Positions 13,100 to 26,690 of a stretch of 64,000 nucleotides of DNA are shown here, in pieces. The position numbers and the translations under genes were made by a program. This DNA is from Paragordius varius. Its lineage: Eukaryota; Nematomorpha. Below the pieces are notes generated by a model. That model was not told where the DNA came from, did no database searches, and worked only from the letters and a program-made list of their open reading frames with translations. Numbering within the stretch: the first letter of the stretch is position 1; each line of letters begins with the position of its first letter. The stretch lies in the NCBI GenBank assembly GCA_964247055.1, contig OZ176053.1, forward strand, positions 13,082,001 to 13,146,000. The letters are read 5' to 3'.

Positions 13100-15205
13100 G
13101 TATCAATAAGTCGCATCAATACTCAAGTTAAACTTTGTCCTTAAACATCGGATATTGGTCACCGGTGAACAAAATAATTTTTTATACATTCTCTTAGTAA
13201 GACTACATCAAAATATAGAGATAGTTTGACAAACTCTTTCATATCTGATTTTTACAACGATACTTTAAAAATTATGGTATTAAACCAGTCGCATCAATAC
13301 TCAAGTTAAACTTTGTCCTTAAAAATCGGATATTGGTCACCGGTGAACAAAATAATTTTTTATACATTCTATTAGCAAGACTACATCAAATAATAGAGAT
13401 AGTTTGACAAACTCTTTCATATCCGATTTTTACAACGATACTTTATAAATTAATGTATAAAACTAGTCGTATCAATAAGTCGCATCAATACTCAAGTTAA
13501 ACTTTGTCCTTAAAAATCGGATATTGGTCACCGGTGAACAAAATAATCTTTTATACATTCTCTTAGTAAGACTACATCAAATTATAGAGATAGTTTGACA
13601 AACTCTTTCATATCCGATTTTTACAACGATACTTTAAAAATTATGGTATAACCAGTCGCATCAATACTCAAGTTAATCTTTGTCCTTAAAAATCGGATAT
13701 TGGTCACCGGTGAACAAAATTATTTTTTATACATTCTCTTAGTAAGACTACATCAAAATATAGAGATATTTTGACAAACTCTTTCATATCCGATTTTTAC
13801 AACGATACTTTAAAAATTAATGTGTTAAACTAGTCGCATTAATACTCAAGTTAAACTTTGTCCTTAAAAATCGGATATTGGTCACCGGTGAACAAAATTA
13901 TTTTTTATACATTCTCTTAGTAAGACTACATCAAAATATAGAGATATTTTGACAAACTCTTTCATATCCGATTTTTACAACGATACTTTATAAATTAATG
14001 TATAAAACTAGTCGTATCAATAAGTCGCATCGTTAAACTTTGTCCTTAAAAATCGGATATTGGTCACCGGTGAACAAAATAATCTTTTATACATTCTCTT
14101 AGTAAGACTACATCAAATTATAGAGATAGTTTGACAAACTCTTTCATATCCGATTTTTACAACGATACTTTAAAAATTATGGTATAACCAGTCGCATCAA
14201 TACTCAAGTTAAACTTTGTCCTTAAAAATCGGATATTGGTCACCGGTGAACAAAATTATTTTTTATACATTCTCTTAGTAAGACTACATCAAAATATAGA
14301 GATATTTTGACAAACTCTTTCATATCCGATTTTTACAACGATACTTTAAAAATTTATGTATTAAACTAGTCGCATCAATACTCAAGTTAAACTTTGTCCT
14401 TAAAAATCGGATATTGGTCATCGGTGAACAAAATAATTTTTTATACATTCTCTTAGCAAGACTACATCAAATAATAGAGATAGTTTGACAAACTCTTTAT
14501 ATCCGATTATTACAACAATACTTTATATATTAATGTATAAAACTAATCGTATCAATAAGTCGCATCAATACTCAAGTTAAACTTTGTCCTTAAAAATCGG
14601 ATATTGGTCACCGGTGAACAAAATAATTTTTTATACATTCTCTTAGTAAGACTACATCAAAATATAGAGATAGTTTGACAAACTCTTTCATATCCGGATT
14701 GTACAACGATACTTTAAAAATTATGGCATTAAACCAGTCGCATCAATACTCAAGTTAAACTTTGTCCTTAAAAATCGGATATTGGTCACCGGTGAACAAA
14801 ATAATTTTTTATACATTCTCTTAGCAAGACTACATCAAATAATAGAGATAATTTGACAAACTCTTTCATATCCGATTTTTACAACGATACTTTATAAATT
14901 AATGTATAAAACTAGTCGTATCAATAAGTCGCATCAATACTCAAGTTAAACTTTGTCCTTAAAAATCGGATATTGGTTACCAGTGAACAAAATAATCTTT
15001 TATACATTCTCTTAGTAAGACTACATCAAATTATAGAGATAGTTTGACAAACTCTTTCATATCCGATTTTTACAACGATACTTTAAAAATTATGGTATAA
15101 CCAGTCGCATCAATACTCAAGTTAAACTTTGTCCTTAAAAATCGGATATTGGTCACCGGTGAACAAAATAATTTTTTATACATTCTCTTAGCAAGACTAC
15201 ATCAA
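11665..15205 (+). repeat. ~3.5-kb segmental duplication, copy 2 (offset 9,465)
   Basis: Counterpart of 2,200-5,740, sharing the TTAATCTTTG, CGCATCGTTAAAC and CTTTATATCCG monomers in the same order. The match is lost near 15,205, where the dimer run begins to repeat. Confidence 0.88.
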
Positions 15206-15830
15206 ATAATAGAGATAATTTGACAAACTCTTTCATATCCGATTTTTACAACGATACTTTATAAATTAATGTATAAAACTAGTCGTATCAATAAGTCGCA
15301 TCAATACTCAAGTTAAACTTTGTCCTTAAAAATCGGATATTGGTTACCAGTGAACAAAATAATCTTTTATACATTCTCTTAGTAAGACTACATCAAATTA
15401 TAGAGATAGTTTGACAAACTCTTTCATATCCGATTTTTACAACGATACTTTAAAAATTATGGTATAACCAGTCGCATCAATACTCAAGTTAAACTTTGTC
15501 CTTAAAAATCGGATATTGGTCACCGGTGAACAAAATAATTTTTTATACATTCTCTTAGCAAGACTACATCAAATAATAGAGATAGTTTGACAAACTCTTT
15601 CATATCCGATTTTTACAACGATACTTTATAAATTAATGTATAAAACTAATCGTATCAATAAGTCGCATCAATACTCAAGTTAAACTTTGTCCTTAAAAAT
15701 CGGATATTGGTTACCAGTGAACAAAATAATCTTTTATACATTCTCTTAGTAAGACTACATCAAATTATAGAGATAGTTTGACAAACTCTTTCATATCCGA
15801 TTTTTACAACGATACTTTAAAAATTTATGT
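14740..15830 (+). repeat. Run of 367-bp dimeric units
   Basis: The variant GGTTACCAGTG occurs at 14,977, 15,344 and 15,711, exactly 367 bp apart, and again at 16,448. Each 367-bp unit is one long-form monomer plus one short ATTATGGTATAACC-type monomer. The first two units share AGATAATTTG; the third has AGATAGTTTG. Confidence 0.9.
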
Positions 15831-16681
15831 ATTAAACTAGTCGCATCAATACTCAAGTTAAACTTTGTCCTTAAAAATCGGATATTGGTCATCGGTGAAC
15901 AAAATAATTTTTTATACATTCTCTTAGCAAGACTACATCAAATAATAGAGATAGTTTGACAAACTCTTTATATCCGATTATTACAACAATACTTTATATA
16001 TTAATGTATAAAACTAATCGTATCAATAAGTCGCATCAATACTCAAGTTAAACTTTGTCCTTAAAAATCGGATATTGGTCACCGGTGAACAAAATAATTT
16101 TTTATACATTCTCTTAGTAAGACTACATCAAAATATAGAGATAGTTTGACAAACTCTTTCATATCCGGATTGTACAACGATACTTTAAAAATTATGGCAT
16201 TAAACCAGTCGCATCAATACTCAAGTTAAACTTTGTCCTTAAAAATCGGATATTGGTCACCGGTGAACAAAATAATTTTTTATACATTCTCTTAGCAAGA
16301 CTAAATCAAATAATAGAGATAATTTGACAAACTCTTTCATATCCGATTTTTACAACGATACTTTATAAATTAATGTATAAAACTAGTCGTATCAATAAGT
16401 CGCATCAATACTCAAGTTAAACTTTGTCCTTAAAAATCGGATATTGGTTACCAGTGAACAAAATAATCTTTTATACATTCTCTTAGTAAGACTACATCAA
16501 ATTATAGAGATAGTTTGACAAACTCTTTCATATCCGATTTTTACAACGATACTTTAAAAATTATGGTATAACCAGTCGCATCAATACTCAAGTTAAACTT
16601 TGTCCTTAAAAATCGGATATTGGTCACCGGTGAACAAAATAATTTTTTATACATTCTCTTAGCAAGACTACATCAAATAAT
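15781..16681 (+). repeat. ~0.9-kb duplication of 14,310-15,210 (offset 1,471)
   Basis: Five monomers repeated at an eight-monomer distance. The markers AAAATTTATGTATT, CATCGGTG, CTTTATATCCG (14,495 and 15,966), ATTATGGCATTAAACC and AGATAATTTG recur in the same order. One private change, GACTAAATC near 16,301, distinguishes this copy. Confidence 0.87.
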
Positions 16682-16968
16682 AGAGATAGTTTGACAAACT
16701 CTTTCATATCCGATTTTTACAACGATACTTTATAAATTAATGTATAAAACTAGTCGTATCAATAAGTCGCATCAATACTCAAGTTAAACTTTGTCCTTAA
16801 AAATCGGATATTGGTCACCGGTGAACAAAATAATCTTTTATACATTCTCTTAGTAAGACCACATCAAATTATAGAGATAGTTTGACAAACTCTTTCATAT
16901 CCGATTTTTACAACGATACTTTAAAAATTATGGTATAACCAGTCGCATCAATACTCAAGTTAAACTTT

Positions 16969-17779
16969 GTCTTTAAAAATCGGATATTGGTCACCGGTGA
17001 ACAAAATTATTTTTTATACATTCTCTTAGTAAGACTACATGAAAATATAGAGATAGTTTGACAGACTCTTTCATATCCGATTTTTACAACGATACTTTAT
17101 AAATTAATGTATTAAACTAGTCGCATCAATATTCAAGTTAAACTTTGTCCTTAAAACTCGGATATTGGTCACGGTGAACAAAATAATTTTTTATACATTC
17201 TCTTAGCAAGACTACATCAAATAATAGAGATAGTTTGACAAACTCCTTCATATCCGATTTTTACAACGATACTTTATAAATTAATGTATAAAACTAGTCG
17301 TATCAATAAGTCGCATCAATACTCAAGTTAAACTTTGTCCTTAAACATCGGATATTGGTCACCGGTGAACAAAATAATTTTTTATACATTCTCTTAGTAA
17401 GACTACATCAAAATATAGAGATAGTTTGACAAACTCTTTCATATCTGATTTTTACAACGATACTTTAAAAATTATGGTATTAAACCAGTCGCATCAATAC
17501 TCAAGTTAAACTTTGTCCTTAAAAATCGGATATTGGTCACCGGTGAACAAAATAATTTTTTATACATTCTCTTAGCAAGACTACATCAAATAATAGAGAT
17601 AGTTTGACAAACTCTTTCATATCCGACTTTTACAACGATACTTTATAAATAAATGTATAAAACTAGTCGTATCAATAAGTCGCATCAATACTCAAGTTAA
17701 ACTTTGTCCTTAAAAATCGGATATTGGTTACCGGTGAACAAAATAATCTTTTATACATTCTCTTAGTAAGACTACATCA
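16969..17779 (+). repeat. ~0.8-kb copy of the 6,740-7,550 segment (offset 10,229)
   Basis: A third occurrence of the marker group GTCTTTAAAAATCGG, CATGAAAATATAG, GACAGACTC, AAAACTCGG with CACGGTG (17,158), and TAAACATCGG (17,346), in the order seen at 6.7-7.2 kb; the later part of the group also occurs at 10.1-10.4 kb. It differs by ATCCGACTTTTAC near 17,621. Confidence 0.88.
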
Positions 17780-18343
17780 AAATATAGAGATAGTTTGACA
17801 AACTCTTTCATATCCGACTTTTACAACGATACTTTATAAATAAATGTATTAAACTAGTCGCATCAATAAGTCGCATCAATACTCAAGTTAAACTTTGTCC
17901 TTAAAAATCGGATATTGGTCACCGGTGAACAAAATTATTTTTTATACATTCTCTTAGTAAGACTACATCAAAATATAGAGATAGTTTGACAAACTCTTTC
18001 ATATCTGATTTTTACAACGATACTTTAAAAATTATGGTATTAAACCAGTCGCATCAATACTCAAGTTAAACTTTGTCCTTAAAAATCGGATATTGGTCAC
18101 CGGTGAACAAAATAATTTTTTATACATTCTCTTAGCAAGACTACATCAAATAATAGAGATAGTTTGACAAACTCTTTCATATCCGACTTTTACAACGATA
18201 CTTTATAAATAAATGTATAAAACTAGTCGTATCAATAAGTCGCATCAATACTCAAGTTAAACTTTGTCCTTAAAAATCGGATATTGGTTACCGGTGAACA
18301 AAATAATCTTTTATACATTCTCTTAGTAAGACTACATCAAATT
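17400..18343 (+). repeat. 560-bp trimer repeat next to the switch
   Basis: The variant ATCCGACTTTTACAACG followed by AAATGTATAAAAC occurs at 17,621 and 18,181 (offset 560, three monomers). A related copy lies at about 17,811. This is the last local duplication before the orientation change. Confidence 0.85.
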
Positions 18344-18404
18344 ATAGAGATAGTTTGACAAACTCTTTCATATCCGATTTTTACAACGATACTTTAAAAA
18401 TTAA

Positions 18405-18446
18405 TGTGTTAAACTAGTCGCATTAATACTTAATTTTTAAAGTATC
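18405..18446. other. Orientation-switch junction (inversion breakpoint)
   Basis: The left monomer runs normally to about 18,430 (CGCATTAATACT, where CAAGTT would follow). The next bases, TTAATTTTTAAAGTATCG from 18,430, belong to a reverse-orientation monomer. Only one base (T at 18,430) fits both sides, so there is almost no microhomology. The CGATACTTTAAAAATTAA arm ending at 18,404 pairs with its reverse complement beginning at 18,430. This leaves a 25-bp spacer (18,405-18,429) at the centre of the head-to-head arrangement. There is no filler DNA or mobile element at the junction. It could be a true inversion or inverted duplication, or less likely an assembly join; the mirrored variant order to its right argues for a biological event. 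Confidence 0.95.
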
Positions 18447-21400
18447 GTTGTAAAAATCGGATATGAAAGAGTTTGTCAAACTATCTCTATATTTTGATGT
18501 AGTCTTGCTAAGAGAATGTATAAAAAATTATTTTGTTCACCGGTGACCAATATCCGATTTTTAAGGACAAAGTTTAACTTGAGTATTCATGCGACTAGTT
18601 TAATACATTAATTTTTAAAGTATCGTTGTAAAAATCGGATATGGAAAGAGTTTGTCAAACTATCTCTATATTTTGATGTAGTCTTACTAGAATGTATAAA
18701 AAATTATTTTGTTCACCGGTGACCAATATCCGATTTTTAAGGACAAAGTTTAACTTGAATATTGATGCGACTAGTTTAATACATTAATTTTTAATCGGAT
18801 ATGAAAGAGTTTGTCAAACTATCTCTATATTTTGAAGTAGTCTTACTAAGAGAATGTATAAAAAATAATTTTGTTCGGTGACCAATATCCGATTTTTAAG
18901 GACAAAGTTTAACTTGAGTATTGATGCGACTAGTTTAACACATTAATTTTTAAAGTATCGTTGTAAAAATCGGATATGGAAAGAGTTTGTCAAACTATCT
19001 CTATATTTTGATGTAGTCTTACTAAGAGAATGTATAAAAAATTATTTTGTTCACCGGTGACCAATATCCGATTTTTAAGGACAAAGTTTAACTTGATTAT
19101 TAATGCGACTAGTTTAACACATTAATTTTTAAAGTATCGTTGTAAAAATCGGATATGAAAGAGTTTGTCAAAATATCTCTATATTTTAATGTAGTCCTAC
19201 TAAGAGAATGTATAAAAAATAATTTTGTTCACCGGTGACCAATATCCGATTTTTAAGGACAAAGTTTAACTTGAGTATTGATACGATTTATTGATACGAC
19301 TAGTTTTATACATTAATTTTTAAAGTATCGTTGTAAAAATCGGATATGAAAGAGTTTGTCAAACTATCTCTATATTTTAATGTAGTCTTACTAAGAGAAT
19401 GTATAAAAAATAATTTTGTTCACCGGTGACCAATATCCGATTTTTAAGGACAAAGTTTAACTTGAGTATGCGACTAGTTTAACACATTAATTTTTAAAGT
19501 ATCGTTGTAAAATTCGGATATAGAAAGAGTTTGTCAAACTATCTCTATATTTTGATGTAGTCTTACTAAGAGAATGTATAAAAAATTATTTTGTTCACCG
19601 GTGACCAATATCCGATTTTTAAGGACAAAGTTTAACTTGAGTATTAATGCGACTAGATTAACACATTAATTTTTAAAGTATCGTTGTAAAAATCGGATAT
19701 GAAAGAGTTTGTCAAAATATCTCTATATTTTGATGTAGTCTTACTAAGAGAATGTATAAAAAATAATTTTGTTCACCGGTGACCAATATCCGATTTTTAA
19801 GGACAAAGTTTAACTTGAGTATTGATGCGACTGGTTATACCATAATTTTTAAAGTATCGTTGTAAAATTCGGATATGAAAGAGTTTGTCAAACTATCTCT
19901 ATAATTTGATGTAGTCTTACTAAGAGAATGTATAAAAGATTATTTTGTTCACCGGTAACCAATATCCGATTTTTAAGGACAAAGTTTAACTTGAGTATTG
20001 ATGCGACTTATTGATACGACTAGTTTTATACATTAATTTATAAAGTATCGTTGTAAAAATCGGATATGAAAGAGTTTGTCAAACTATCTCTATTATTTGA
20101 TGTAGTCTTGCTAAGAGAATGTATAAAAAATTATTTTGTTCACCGGTGACCAATATCCGATTTTTAAGGACAAAGTTTAACTTGAGTATTTATGCGACTG
20201 GTTTAATACCATAATTTTTAAAGTATCGTTGTAAAAATCAGATATGAAAGAGTTTGTCAAACTATCTCTATATTTTGATGTAGTCTTACTAAGAGAATGT
20301 ATAAAAAATTATTTTGTTCACCGGTGACCAATATCCGATGTTTAAGGACAAAGTTTAACTTGAGTATTGATGCGACTTATTGATACGACTAGTTTTATAC
20401 ATTAATTTATAAAGTATCGTTGTAAAAATCGGATATGAAGGAGTTTGTCAAACTATCTCTATTATTTGATGTAGTCTTGCTAAGAGAATGTATAAAAAAT
20501 TATTTTGTTCACCGTGACCAATATCCGAGTTTTAAGGACAAAGTTTAACTTGAATATTGATGCGACTAGTTTAATACATTAATTTATAAAGTATCGTTGT
20601 AAAAATCGGATATGAAAGAGTCTGTCAAACTATCTCTATATTTTCATGTAGTCTTACTAAGAGAATGTATAAAAAATAATTTTGTTCACCGGTGACCAAT
20701 ATCCGATTTTTAAAGACAAAGTTTAACTTGAGTATTGATGCGATTAGTTTTATACATTAATTTTTAAAGTATCGTTGTAAAAATCGGATATGAAAGAGTT
20801 TGTCAAACTATCTCTATATTTTAATGTAGTCCTTCTAAGAGAATGTATAGAAAATAGTTTCGTTCACCGGTTACCAATATCCGATTTTTAAGGACAAAGT
20901 TTAACTTGAATATTGTCGTATGCTAAATTATACATTAATTTTTAAAGTATCGTTGTAAAAATCAGATAATAAAGAGTTTGTCAAACTATCTCTATATTTT
21001 GATGTAGTCATACTAAAAGAATTATAAAAAATAGTTTTGTTCACCGGTGACCAATATCCGATTTTTGACAAAGTTTAACTTGAGTATTGATGCGACTAGT
21101 TTTATACATAAATTTTTAAAGTATCGTTGTAAAAATCGGATATGAAAGAATTTGTCAAACTATCTCTATATTTTAATGTAGTCTTACTAAAAGAATGTAT
21201 AAAAAATAGTTTTGTTCACCGGTGACTAATATCCGATTTTTAAGGACAAAGTTTAACTTGAGTATTGATGCGACTAGTTTTATACATAAATTTTTAAAGT
21301 ATCGTTGTAAAAATCGGATATGAAAGAATTTGTCAAACTATCTCTATTATTTGATGTAGTCTTGCTAAGAGAATGTATAAAAAATAATTTTGTTCACCGG

Positions 21401-24400
21401 TGACCAATATCCGATTTTTAAGGACAAAGTTTAACTTGAGTATTGATGCGACTGGTTATACCATAATTTTTAAAGTATCGTTGTAAAAATCGGATATGAA
21501 AGAGTTTGTCAAACTATCTCTATAATTTGATGTGGTCTTACTAAGAGAATGTATAAAAGATTATTTTGTTCACCGGTGACCAATATCCGATTTTTAAGGA
21601 CAAAGTTTAACTTGAGTATTGATGCGACTTATTGATACGACTAGTTTTATACATTAATTTATAAAGTATCGTTGTAAAAATCGGATATGAAAGAGTTTGT
21701 CAAACTATCTCTATTATTTGATGTAGTCTTGCTAAGAGAATGTATAAAAAATTATTTTGTTCACCGGTGACCAATATCCGATTTTTAAGGACAAAGTTTA
21801 ACTTGAGTATTGATGCGACTGGTTTAATGCCATAATTTTTAAAGTATCGTTGTACAATCCGGATATGAAAGAGTTTGTCAAACTATCTCTATATTTTGAT
21901 GTAGTCTTACTAAGAGAATGTATAAAAAATTATTTTGTTCACCGGTGACCAATATCCGATTTTTAAGGACAAAGTTTAACTTGAGTATTGATGCGACTTA
22001 TTGATACGATTAGTTTTATACATTAATATATAAAGTATTGTTGTAATAATCGGATATAAAGTTTGTCAAACTATCTCTATTATTTGATGTAGTCTTGCTA
22101 AGAGAATGTATAAAAAATTATTTTGTTCACCGATGACCAATATCCGATTTTTAAGGACAAAGTTTAACTTGAGTATTGATGCGACTAGTTTAATACATAA
22201 ATTTTTAAAGTATCGTTGTAAAAATCGGATATGAAAGAGTTTGTCAAAATATCTCTATATTTTGATGTAGTCTTACTAAGAGAATGTATAAAAAATAATT
22301 TTGTTCACCGGTGACCAATATCCGATTTTTAAGGACAAAGTTTAACTTGAGTATTGATGCGACTGGTTATACCATAATTTTTAAAGTATCGTTGTAAAAA
22401 TCGGATATGAAAGAGTTTGTCAAACTATCTCTATAATTTGATGTAGTCTTACTAAGAGAATGTATAAAAGATTATTTTGTTCACCGGTGACCAATATCCG
22501 ATTTTTAAGGACAAAGTTTAACGATGCGACTTATTGATACGACTAGTTTTATACATTAATTTATAAAGTATCGTTGTAAAAATCGGATATGAAAGAGTTT
22601 GTCAAAATATCTCTATATTTTGATGTAGTCTTACTAAGAGAATGTATAAAAAATAATTTTGTTCACCGGTGACCAATATCCGATTTTTAAGGACAAAGTT
22701 TAACTTGAGTATTAATGCGACTAGTTTAACACATTAATTTTTAAAGTATCGTTGTAAAAATCGGATATGAAAGAGTTTGTCAAAATATCTCTATATTTTG
22801 ATGTAGTCTTACTAAGAGAATGTATAAAAAATAATTTTGTTCACCGGTGACCAATATCCGATTTTTAAGGACAAAGATTAACTTGAGTATTGATGCGACT
22901 GGTTATACCATAATTTTTAAAGTATCGTTGTAAAAATCGGATATGAAAGAGTTTGTCAAACTATCTCTATAATTTGATGTAGTCTTACTAAGAGAATGTA
23001 TAAAAGATTATTTTGTTCACCGGTGACCAATATCCGATTTTTAAGGACAAAGTTTAACTTGAGTATTGATGCGACTTATTGATACGACTAGTTTTATACA
23101 TTAATTTATAAGGTATTGTTGTAAAATTCGGATATGAAAGAGTTTGTCAAACTATCTCTATTATTTGATGTAGTCTTGCTAAGAGAATGTATAAAAAATT
23201 ATTTTGTTCACCGGTGACCAATATCCGATTTTTAAGGACAAAGTTTAACTTGAGTATTGATGCGACTGGTTTAATACCATAATTTTTAAAGTATCGTTGT
23301 AAAAATCAGATATGAAAGAGTTTGTCAAACTTTCTCTATATTTTGATGTAGTCTTACTAAGAGAATGTATAAAAAATTATTTTGTTCACCGGTGACCAAT
23401 ATCCGATGTTTAAGGACAAAGTTTAACTTGAGTATTGATGCGACTTATTGATACGACTAGTTTTATACATTAATTTATAAAGTATCGTTGTAAAAATCGG
23501 ATATGAAGGAGTTTGTCAAACTATCTCTATTATTTGATGTAGTCTTGCTAAGAGAATGTATAAAAAATAATTTTGTTCACCGGTGACCAATATCCGATTT
23601 TTAAGGACAAAGTTTAACTTGAGTATTGATGCGACTGGTTATACCATAATTTTTAAAGTATCGTTGTAAAAATCGGATATGAAAGAGTTTGTCAAACTAT
23701 CTCTATAATTTGATGTAGTCTTACTAAGAGAATGTATAAAAGATTATTTTGTTCACCGGTGACCAATATCCGATTTTTAAGGACAAAGTTTAACTTGAGT
23801 ATTGATGCGACTTATTGATACGACTAGTTTTATACATTAATTTAAAGAGTATCGTTGTAAAAATCGGATATGAAAGAGTTTGTCAAACTATCTCTATTAT
23901 TTGATGTAGTCTTGCTAAGAGAATGTATAAAAAATTATTTTGTTCACCGGTGACCAATATCCGATTTTTAAGGACAAAGTTTAACTTGAATATTGATGCG
24001 ACTAGTTTAATACATTAATTTTTAAAGTATCGTTGTAAAAATCGGATATGAAAGAGTTTGTCAAACTATCTCTATATTTTGATGTAGTCTTACTAAGAGA
24101 ATGTATAAAAAGTAATTTTGTTCACCGGTGACCAATATCCGATTTTTAAGGACAAAGTTTAACTTGAGTATTGATGCGACTGGTTTAATACCATAATTTT
24201 TAAAGTATCGTTGTACAATCCGGATATGAAAGAGTTTGTCAAACTATCTCTATATTTTGATGTAGTCTTACTAAGAGAATGTATAAAAAATTATTTTGTT
24301 CACCGGTGACCAATATCCGATTTTTAAGGACAAAGTTTAACTTGAGTATTGATGCGACTTATTGATACGATTAGTTTTATACATTAATATATAAAGTATT

Positions 24401-25640
24401 GTTGTAATAATCGGATATGAAAGAGTTTGTCAAACTATCTCTATTATTTGATGTAGTCTTGCTAAGAGAATGTATAAAAAATTATTTTGTTCACCGATGA
24501 CCAATATCCGATTTTTAAGGACAAAGTTTAACTTGAGTATTGATGCGACTAGTTTAATACATTAATTTTTAAAGTATCGTTGTAAAAATCGGATATGAAA
24601 GAGTGTCAAACTATCTCTATATTTTGATGTAGTCTTACTAAGAGAATGTATAAAAAATAATTTTGTTCACCGGTGACCAATATCCGATTTTTAAGGACAA
24701 AGTTTAACTTGAGTATTGATACGATTTATTGATACGACTAGTTTTATACATTAATTTTTAAAGTATCGTTGTAAAAATCGGATATGAAAGAGTTTGTCAA
24801 ACTATCTCTCTTTTTTAATGTAGTCTTACTAAGAGAATGTATAAAAAATAATTTTGTTCACCGGTGACCAATATCCGATTTTTAAGGACAAAGTTTAACT
24901 TGAGTATGCGACTAGTTTAACACATTAATTTTTAAAGTATCGTTGTAAAATTCGGATATGGAAAGAGTTTGTCAAACTATCTCTATATTTTGATGTAGTC
25001 TTACTAAGAGAATGTATAAAAAATTATTTTGTTCACCGGTGACCAATATCCGATTTTTAAGGACAAAGTTTAACTTGAGTATTAATGCGACTAGATTAAC
25101 ACATTAATTTTTAAAGTATCGTTGTAAAAATCGGATATGAAAGAGTTTGTCAAAATATCTCTATATTTTGATGTAGTCTTACTAAGAGAATGTATAAAAA
25201 ATAATTTTGTTCACCGGTGACCAATATCCGATTTTTAAGGACAAAGTTTAACTTGAGTATTGATGCGACTGGTTATACCATAATTTTTAAAGTATCGTTG
25301 TAAAATTCGGATATGAAAGAGTTTGTCAAACTATCTCTATAATTTGATGTAGTCTTACTAAGAGAATGTATAAAAGATTATTTTGTTCACCGGTAACCAA
25401 TATCCGATTTTTAAGGACAAAGTTTAACTTGAGTATTGATGCGACTTATTGATACGACTAGTTTTATACATTAATTTATAAAGTATCGTTGTAAAAATCG
25501 GATATGAAAGAGTTTGTCAAACTATCTCTATTATTTGATGTAGTCTTGCTAAGAGAATGTATAAAAAATTATTTTGTTCACCGGTGACCAATATCCGATT
25601 TTTAAGGACAAAGTTTAACTTGAGTATTGATGCGACTAGT
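18430..25640 (-). repeat. Mirror block: inverted copy of left-block segments
   Basis: Rare variants here are reverse complements of left variants at near-constant coordinate sums. For 18.43-19.5 kb the sum is 19,501 (18,781-18,800 with 701-720). For 19.0-21.6 kb it is 27,458 (19,523 with 7,935; 20,340 with 7,118; 20,529 with 6,929; 21,067 with 6,391). For 21.8-22.1 kb it is 27,091 (21,830 with 5,261; 22,061 with 5,030). For 22.5-24.2 kb it is 27,089 (22,877 with 4,212; 24,112 with 2,977). For 24.9-25.4 kb it is 27,087. Read in left orientation, this block is 1,450-5,480, then 5,800-7,958, then 1-1,071. The step of 367 between sums equals one dimer lost or gained. Confidence 0.9.
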
Positions 25641-26690
25641 TTAATACATTAATTTTTAAAGTATCGTTGTACAATCCGGATAGGAAAGAGTTTGCCAAAC
25701 TATCTCTATATTTTAATGTAGTCCTACTAAGAGAATGTATAAAAAATAATTTTGTTCACCGGTGACCAATATCCGATTTTTAAGGACAAAGTTTAACTTG
25801 AGTATTGATACGATTTATTGATACGACTAGTTTTATACATTAATTTTTAAAGTATCGTTGTAAAAATCGGATATGAAAGAGTTTGTCAAACTATCTCTAT
25901 ATTTTAATGTAGTCTTACTAAGAGAATGTATAAAAAATAATTTTGTTCACCGGTGACCAATATCCGATTTTTAAGGACAAAGTTTAACTTGAGTATGCGA
26001 CTAGTTTAACACATTAATTTTTAAAGTATCGTTGTAAAATTCGGATATGGAAAGAGTTTGTCAAACTATCTCTATATTTTGATGTAGTCTTACTAAGAGA
26101 ATGTATAAAAAATTATTTTGTTCACCGGTGACCAATATCCGATTTTTAAGGACAAAGTTTAACTTGAGTATTAATGCGACTAGATTAACACATTAATTTT
26201 TAAAGTATCGTTGTAAAAATCGGATATGAAAGAGTTTGTCAAAATATCTCTATATTTTGATGTAGTCTTACTAAGAGAATGTATAAAAAATAATTTTGTT
26301 CACCGGTGACCAATATCCGATTTTTAAGGACAAAGTTTAACTTGAGTATTGATGCGACTGGTTATACCATAATTTTTAAAGTATCGTTGTAAAATTCGGA
26401 TATGAAAGAGTTTGTCAAACTATCTCTATAATTTGATGTAGTCTTACTAAGAGAATGTATAAAAGATTATTTTGTTCACCGGTAACCAATATCCGATTTT
26501 TAAGGACAAAGTTTAACTTGAGTATTGATGCGACTTATTGATACGACTAGTTTTATACATTAATTTATAAAGTATCGTTGTAAAAATCGGATATGAAAGA
26601 GTTTGTCAAACTATCTCTATTATTTGATGTAGTCTTGCTAAGAGAATGTATAAAAAATTATTTTGTTCACCGGTGACCAATATACGATTT
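24720..26690 (-). repeat. ~1.09-kb six-monomer tandem duplication
   Basis: The order GATACGATTTATTG, GAGTATGCGACTAG, AATTCGGATATGG, GCGACTAGATTAAC, ATTCGG, GGTAACCAATATCC occurs twice, starting near 24,719 and 25,806 (offset about 1,087-1,089). Between the copies lies a GTACAATCCGGATAGGAAAG monomer (about 25,670). Confidence 0.87.

Larger units (their letters stand above)
1..18429 (+). repeat. Left block of the array, monomers in forward orientation
   Basis: All monomers here read with AAACTTTGTCC, then ATCGGATATTGGTCACCGG, then TTTGACAAACTC, then TTTTTACAACGATACTTT on the + strand. The strand label is arbitrary; it only marks orientation relative to the right block. Monomer variants are mixed, and several multi-kilobase segments occur twice. 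The most diverged monomers of the left block lie at about 6.1-6.65 kb. No unique sequence interrupts the block. Confidence 0.98.

Noticed and set aside
18430-18446. Transposon or virus-like insertion at the orientation switch
   Set aside because: No non-satellite base, terminal repeat or target-site duplication is present at the junction.
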